A program made the translations under genes and the position numbers. Shown here in pieces: positions 6,096 to 11,081 of a stretch of 11,081 nt of DNA. Where the stretch lies: NCBI GenBank assembly GCA_030616695.1, contig JAUWWU010000012.1, positions 1-11,081 of the forward strand, given 5' to 3'. How positions within the stretch are numbered: the stretch's first letter is position 1; each line of letters starts with the position of its first letter. Under the pieces are notes generated by a model. That model did not search any database. It saw nothing but the letters and a program-made list of their open reading frames with translations, and was not told the origin of the DNA. Source of the DNA: Candidatus Omnitrophota bacterium. Its GTDB lineage: Bacteria > Omnitrophota > Gorgyraeia > JAHIPI01.

Positions 6096-6674
6096 ATGAA
6101 TTTATTACTGATATTTATAGCCGCCGCGGTAACCAACAATTTTGTCCTCACGTATTTTTTGGGGATATGCCCTTTTATAGGCGTTTCGAATAAACTTGAG
6201 TCCGCGTTCGGGATGGGCATGGCCACGACATTCGTTATGACGCTGGCCGCGACAGCGACGTGGCTTATCAATCATTACCTTTTGATGCCGCTGAGGATAG
6301 AATTTCTGGAATACGTGACTTTTATATTGACTATAGCGAGCCTCGTCCAGCTTGTGGAGATGTTCATAAGAAAGACCTCGCCCGAACTTTACCGTGCGTT
6401 AGGGATATACCTGCCGCTCATAACCACAAATTGCGCGATACTGGGACTGACGCTTTTCATCGCATTGAGAGATTACGAATTTCTTGAGGCGATAATCTTC
6501 GGCTTTGGCGCAGGCGTAGGTTTTACCCTGGCGCTCATCATAATGGCCGGGATAAGGGAAGAGCTTGAATTTGCCGACGTGCCCAAACCGTTTGAAGGGA
6601 CAGGTATCACCTTGATCATAGCTGGCCTCTTGGCCCTGGCGTTTATGGGCTTCGGCGGCCTGATAGCTTCTTAG
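6096..6674 (+). CDS. rnfA: Rnf complex subunit A (membrane 2Fe-2S-binding half)
   Basis: RnfA is the inverted partner of RnfE, with six membrane helices and 192 residues as usual. Its cluster cysteines are Cys25 in FLGICPFIGVSN and Cys113 in LITTNCAILGL. Other family features visible are NNFVLTYFLG (14-23), AFGMGMATTFVMT (37-49) and the GAGVGFTLALI stretch near the end. The gene begins 1 nt after the rnfE stop (TAATATG) and has no clear Shine-Dalgarno, because the preceding bases are the AAAAG repeats of the rnfE tail. Translation is therefore probably coupled to rnfE. The rnfB gene follows after 10 nt. Confidence 0.95.
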   Translation: MNLLLIFIAAAVTNNFVLTYFLGICPFIGVSNKLESAFGMGMATTFVMTLAATATWLINHYLLMPLRIEFLEYVTFILTIASLVQLVEMFIRKTSPELYRALGIYLPLITTNCAILGLTLFIALRDYEFLEAIIFGFGAGVGFTLALIIMAGIREELEFADVPKPFEGTGITLIIAGLLALAFMGFGGLIAS

Positions 6675-6684
6675 GGGATTTATT

Positions 6685-7485
6685 ATGGTATTAAGCGTAA
6701 TGCTTACAATGATAGGCCTGGGGGTCCTTTTCGCGGGAATCCTGGCCGTAGCAAATCAAAAACTTAAAGTGGAAGAGGATCCGAAGATAGAAGAGCTCTC
6801 TCAGAAGCTCCCGGGACTGAATTGCGGCGCCTGCGGTTTTCCCAACTGCCGTGAATTCGCAAAAGGCATAATCGAAGGCAATAAGGAGGCCTTAGAAACA
6901 ACATGCCGCGTCGCAGGGGCCGATGTAATAGAATTTATTTCAAAGATTGCGCCTATTGAAAAAACGCTGGCCGGAAAGATCGCCGTAGCATTCTGCGGCG
7001 CTAAAGACAAAGACAGGACAAAAAGGGCGGTATATAAAGGAATAGCTACTTGCAGGAGCGCGAACCTCCTTTCCGGAGGCGGGATGAACTGCGAATATGG
7101 GTGCCTGGGGTTCAGCGATTGCGCAAAGGTCTGCCCTTTCGACGCGCTTGAGATGGAAGACGGCCTTCCGAAGATCGATCCCGCCAAATGCGTGGGCTGC
7201 GGCAAATGCGTAAAGGCGTGCCCTCGAGGCATAATAGAGCTTATGCCTTCCGATACCGATAACCTGGTTATAGTCGCCTGCAGGTCAAAATATGCGGGCG
7301 CGGTTGTAAGAAAGATTTGCCCGGTCGGATGTATAGGGTGCAAGATCTGCGAGAAGCTCTCGGGCGGCATATTTTTTATGGAGGATAATCTTTCTAAACT
7401 CAGGCTCGAGCGCAGGAAAGAAGATGTTGATTGGGATGAAATAATCAAAAAATGCCCCACGAAAACCATAGTGCGGGTTAAGTAG
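6685..7485 (+). CDS. rnfB: Rnf complex subunit B (ferredoxin-side polyferredoxin)
   Basis: RnfB receives electrons from reduced ferredoxin. AGGGGA (6673-6678) lies 6 nt before the ATG. Residues 1-23 are a membrane anchor. The N-terminal 4Fe-4S domain has C47-x2-C50-x4-C55-x18-C74. A ferredoxin-like core follows with C104, C123, C136-x3-C140-x5-C146-x3-C150-P and C169-x2-C172-x2-C175-x3-C179-P. The C-terminal extension has C199, C212-x3-C216-x2-C219-x2-C222 and a lone C257-P. At 266 residues it is the long form, longer than gammaproteobacterial RnfB. From memory, long forms carry CxxCxxCxxxCP twice here. In this protein the Cys-Pro after C222 is replaced (EKLSGGIFF), and only the final KKCPT of the last motif remains. 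At least one cluster may therefore be missing. The thioredoxin gene follows after 15 nt. Confidence 0.95.
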   Translation: MVLSVMLTMIGLGVLFAGILAVANQKLKVEEDPKIEELSQKLPGLNCGACGFPNCREFAKGIIEGNKEALETTCRVAGADVIEFISKIAPIEKTLAGKIAVAFCGAKDKDRTKRAVYKGIATCRSANLLSGGGMNCEYGCLGFSDCAKVCPFDALEMEDGLPKIDPAKCVGCGKCVKACPRGIIELMPSDTDNLVIVACRSKYAGAVVRKICPVGCIGCKICEKLSGGIFFMEDNLSKLRLERRKEDVDWDEIIKKCPTKTIVRVK

Positions 7486-7500
7486 AAACAAGGGGGAAGC

Positions 7501-7830
7501 ATGGAGCATGTTTTAGAGGTAACGGATAGTACCTTTGAAAAAGAAGTGGTTAAATCGGATATTCCGGCAATAGTGGATTTCTGGGCGGAATGGTGCGTGC
7601 CCTGCAAGATGATAGCCCCTGTTGTCGATGAAATAGCAAAAGAGTTTAAGGGCAGGATTAAGATCGTCAAGCTTAATGTAGACGACAACACGAAGACGGC
7701 GACGGATTTAACGGTTATGAACATCCCGACGCTGCTGTTTTTCAAAGACGGCCGCGAGGCGGGCCGCGTAAGCGGCGTAGTCTCAAAAAGGGATTTACTT
7801 AAAAAAATAAAAGAACTATTTCATGACTAA
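7501..7830 (+). CDS. trxA: Thioredoxin with WCVPC active site
   Basis: The product is a cytoplasmic thiol-disulfide carrier of 109 residues, the usual size of a single-domain thioredoxin, with no signal peptide. The fold landmarks are present: VDFWAEW (25-31), active site C32-V-P-C35, Lys36, VDDN (60-63) and the cis-proline in N74-I-P76-T. The usual WCGPC has Val in place of Gly, which may shift redox potential or partner choice. AGGGGGA lies just before the ATG (7491-7497). It is the seventh gene of the rnf transcription unit, 15 nt after rnfB, and overlaps the next gene by 8 nt. I infer that its partner is linked to the Rnf complex or to the downstream ATPase. It could also be the general cellular thioredoxin placed here by chance. 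Confidence 0.93.
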   Translation: MEHVLEVTDSTFEKEVVKSDIPAIVDFWAEWCVPCKMIAPVVDEIAKEFKGRIKIVKLNVDDNTKTATDLTVMNIPTLLFFKDGREAGRVSGVVSKRDLLKKIKELFHD

Positions 7831-9034
7831 TGTCTCCTGCAAAAAAGTGTTAGGCGCGGCACTCGATATCGGCACAACCGATATCAAGGGTGCCCTTCTG
7901 GATATCTCCTTAAAAAGAGAACTCGCTGCGGCAAGCGTCCCGAACGAACAGAAGGCATTCGGCCCGGTTGTGATAACCAGGCTCAATCTCGCCACAAAAA
8001 AAGGTGGCCTGAAGGAATTAAATAAAAGGGCGATATCGACTATCAATAAATTGCTGGCCCGGTTAAGCAGGGATGCCTCTGTCGATAAACGCGATATAAA
8101 AAAGATAATAGCCGTCGGCAATAGCACCATGTACCACCTTGTGTTGATGATAGACCCCGCCTCGCTTGCGCGCGCGCCGTTTTTGCCGGCCGAGAAAAGT
8201 TTTCAGCGAAAAGACGCGGGTAAAATGGGCATAGATATCGGCAGGGGCGCTGTTTTTACGTTTTTGCCGAATATCTCGGGGTTTGTCGGCTCCGATATTT
8301 TGGCGGCTATTTTGATAACGGGGATGCATAGAGAGAAAAGGCATAGCCTGATCGTAGATATGGGCACGAACGGCGAGATCGCTCTTGGCTCAAGAGACGG
8401 GATTTTCGTAGCCTCATGCGCCTTGGGCCCGGCGTTTGAGGGAAGGCACATCACCTGCGGGATGCCCGCCATAAACGGCGCTATCATACGCGCAAGATTT
8501 AAGAATAAGCGGTTTTCTTTTAAGGTTGCGTATGGCACTGCGCCGAAAGGCATAAGCGGAAGCGGGCTCATCGATATCATCTCCATTCTCCTTGATAAAG
8601 GCGATATTGACAGGACAGGCAGGATGAAGCGCGGGGAATTCACCCTATCGAAAGGGCCGGGTAAAAAGATATATATTACACAAAAAGACGTGCGGCAGGT
8701 CCAGCTTGCGAAAGCAGCCCTGTCTTCGGGGATCGAGATACTGGAGACGAGGGCAGATGTACGGCCGAAAGACTTACAGCGTTTTTATATAACGGGGACA
8801 TTCGGAGGAGGTATAGACAAAAGAAATGCAAAGAATATCGGGCTCATACCCGAAGAAGTGCCGTTGGGTAAAGTCGCGTTTTTAAGAAACGGGGCTCTCT
8901 CCGGCGCGAAAAAGGTCCTTCTTACGCCGTCTCGCGAAAAGGAGATAAGCGATATCCTGGCGAAATGCGAGCATATAGAGCTGCATAGAAGCGGAGATTT
9001 CGAAGATACATTCGCCTCCACCCTGCATTTTTAG
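7823..9034 (+). CDS. RACo-like ASKHA ATPase (DUF4445), without 2Fe-2S domain
   Basis: The product resembles the C-terminal ATPase part of reductive activators of corrinoid-dependent proteins (RACo/RamA), which use ATP to return inactive Co(II) corrinoid to Co(I). Landmarks in order are phosphate-1 D15-I-G-T-T; VGNSTMYHLVL (98-108); SGFVGSDILAAIL (152-164); phosphate-2 D179-M-G-T-N-G-E; GPAFEGRHITCGMPAINGA (202-220); GISGSGLIDII (243-253); ITQKDVRQVQLAKAAL (285-300); and FYITGTFGGGID (321-332). At 403 residues it starts directly with the ASKHA fold. The N-terminal ferredoxin domain (cluster of four Cys) and linker that bring characterised RACo proteins to about 600 residues or more are absent. 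The usual NPQ...YGADVISR segment is altered to NEQKAFGPVVITR (41-53). ATG 7823 overlaps trxA by 8 nt and has no clear ribosome site, so coupling is likely. The target protein is unknown. Confidence 0.85.
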   Translation: MTNVSCKKVLGAALDIGTTDIKGALLDISLKRELAAASVPNEQKAFGPVVITRLNLATKKGGLKELNKRAISTINKLLARLSRDASVDKRDIKKIIAVGNSTMYHLVLMIDPASLARAPFLPAEKSFQRKDAGKMGIDIGRGAVFTFLPNISGFVGSDILAAILITGMHREKRHSLIVDMGTNGEIALGSRDGIFVASCALGPAFEGRHITCGMPAINGAIIRARFKNKRFSFKVAYGTAPKGISGSGLIDIISILLDKGDIDRTGRMKRGEFTLSKGPGKKIYITQKDVRQVQLAKAALSSGIEILETRADVRPKDLQRFYITGTFGGGIDKRNAKNIGLIPEEVPLGKVAFLRNGALSGAKKVLLTPSREKEISDILAKCEHIELHRSGDFEDTFASTLHF

Positions 9035-9090
9035 AGACGCTTTTCCCTCCTTCGCTAAAGCTACGGAGGACAGGCAAGCCAAAGCGTCTC
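9034..9090. repeat. 57-bp nested inverted repeat after the rnf operon
   Basis: The outer arms GAGACGCTTT (9034-9043) and AAAGCGTCTC (9081-9090) are perfectly complementary. Inside, CCTCC (9046-9050) pairs with GGAGG (9065-9069) around GCTAAAGC, and a small palindrome GGCAAGCC lies at 9073-9080. The first base is the last base of the ATPase stop codon TAG. No T-run follows on either strand, so it is not a standard Rho-independent terminator, though it may stabilise the mRNA 3' end. The design resembles a REP-like or miniature mobile repeat. Confidence 0.7.
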
Positions 9091-9098
9091 AAATGGGA

Positions 9099-9126
9099 TT
9101 GACTTATTTTCTATATGTGTTATCTT
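9099..9126 (+). promoter_or_regulatory. Promoter of purN-eno
   Basis: TTGACT (9099-9104) and TATCTT (9121-9126) are 16 nt apart, with TGT (9118-9120) directly upstream as an extended -10. The transcript would start near 9133, leaving a leader of about 14 nt that contains GAGGAG. Confidence 0.55.
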
Positions 9127-9146
9127 ATAGGCTCTGAGGAGTGTAT

Positions 9147-11070
<1,924 letters not shown>

Positions 11071-11081
11071 TATTATTTTTC

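Noticed and set aside
6801-7745. Long minus-strand frame of 314 codons antisense to rnfB and trxA
   Set aside because: It is a shadow of two well-supported genes and has no start signal. Its serine/leucine-rich composition is that of a reversed coding strand.
9034-9090. Rho-independent terminator after the rnf unit
   Set aside because: The stem is strong but no T-run follows on either strand, so it is listed as a repeat.

Overview
The window looks like chromosomal DNA from an anaerobic, probably uncultivated bacterium. It holds a complete rnf operon, isoleucine codons are very often ATA, and genes are tightly packed with good Shine-Dalgarno sites and clear sigma70-type promoters. The overall style reminds me of Omnitrophota or a neighbouring candidate phylum. 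That is an impression only; no marker gene here settles it.

Layout. (1) Positions 1-395, minus strand: the N-terminal part of an exported Asp-box beta-propeller protein with its own promoter. (2) Positions 396-797: a non-coding stretch with a near-perfect 30-bp direct repeat and a tRNA promoter. (3) Positions 798-982: tRNA-Phe(GAA) and tRNA-Thr(CGT), both with encoded CCA. (4) Positions 996-2252: an MFS efflux-type permease starting 13 nt after tRNA-Thr. (5) Positions 2258-2428, minus strand: a tiny cysteine-rich protein convergent with the permease, with its own promoter. (6) Positions 2531-9034: one apparent transcription unit, rnfCDGEAB, then a thioredoxin, then a RACo-like ASKHA ATPase. 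It starts from a perfect-hexamer promoter and has a structured leader. (7) Positions 9034-9090: a nested inverted repeat. (8) Positions 9099-11070: a promoter followed by purN and eno.

The Rnf complex couples electron flow between reduced ferredoxin and NAD+ to ion movement across the membrane. All six canonical subunits are present, with the expected Fe-S cysteines and both covalent-flavin threonine motifs. The unusual part is the tail of the operon. A thioredoxin with a WCVPC active site is followed, with an 8-nt overlap, by an ATPase of the family that reductively activates corrinoid proteins. This ATPase lacks the N-terminal [2Fe-2S] ferredoxin domain found in characterised members. RnfB also seems to have lost part of its C-terminal cluster motifs. 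Together these suggest a low-potential electron branch from Rnf to an ATP-dependent activation step. That is inference. No methyltransferase, corrinoid protein or flavin transferase (ApbE) is present in the window.
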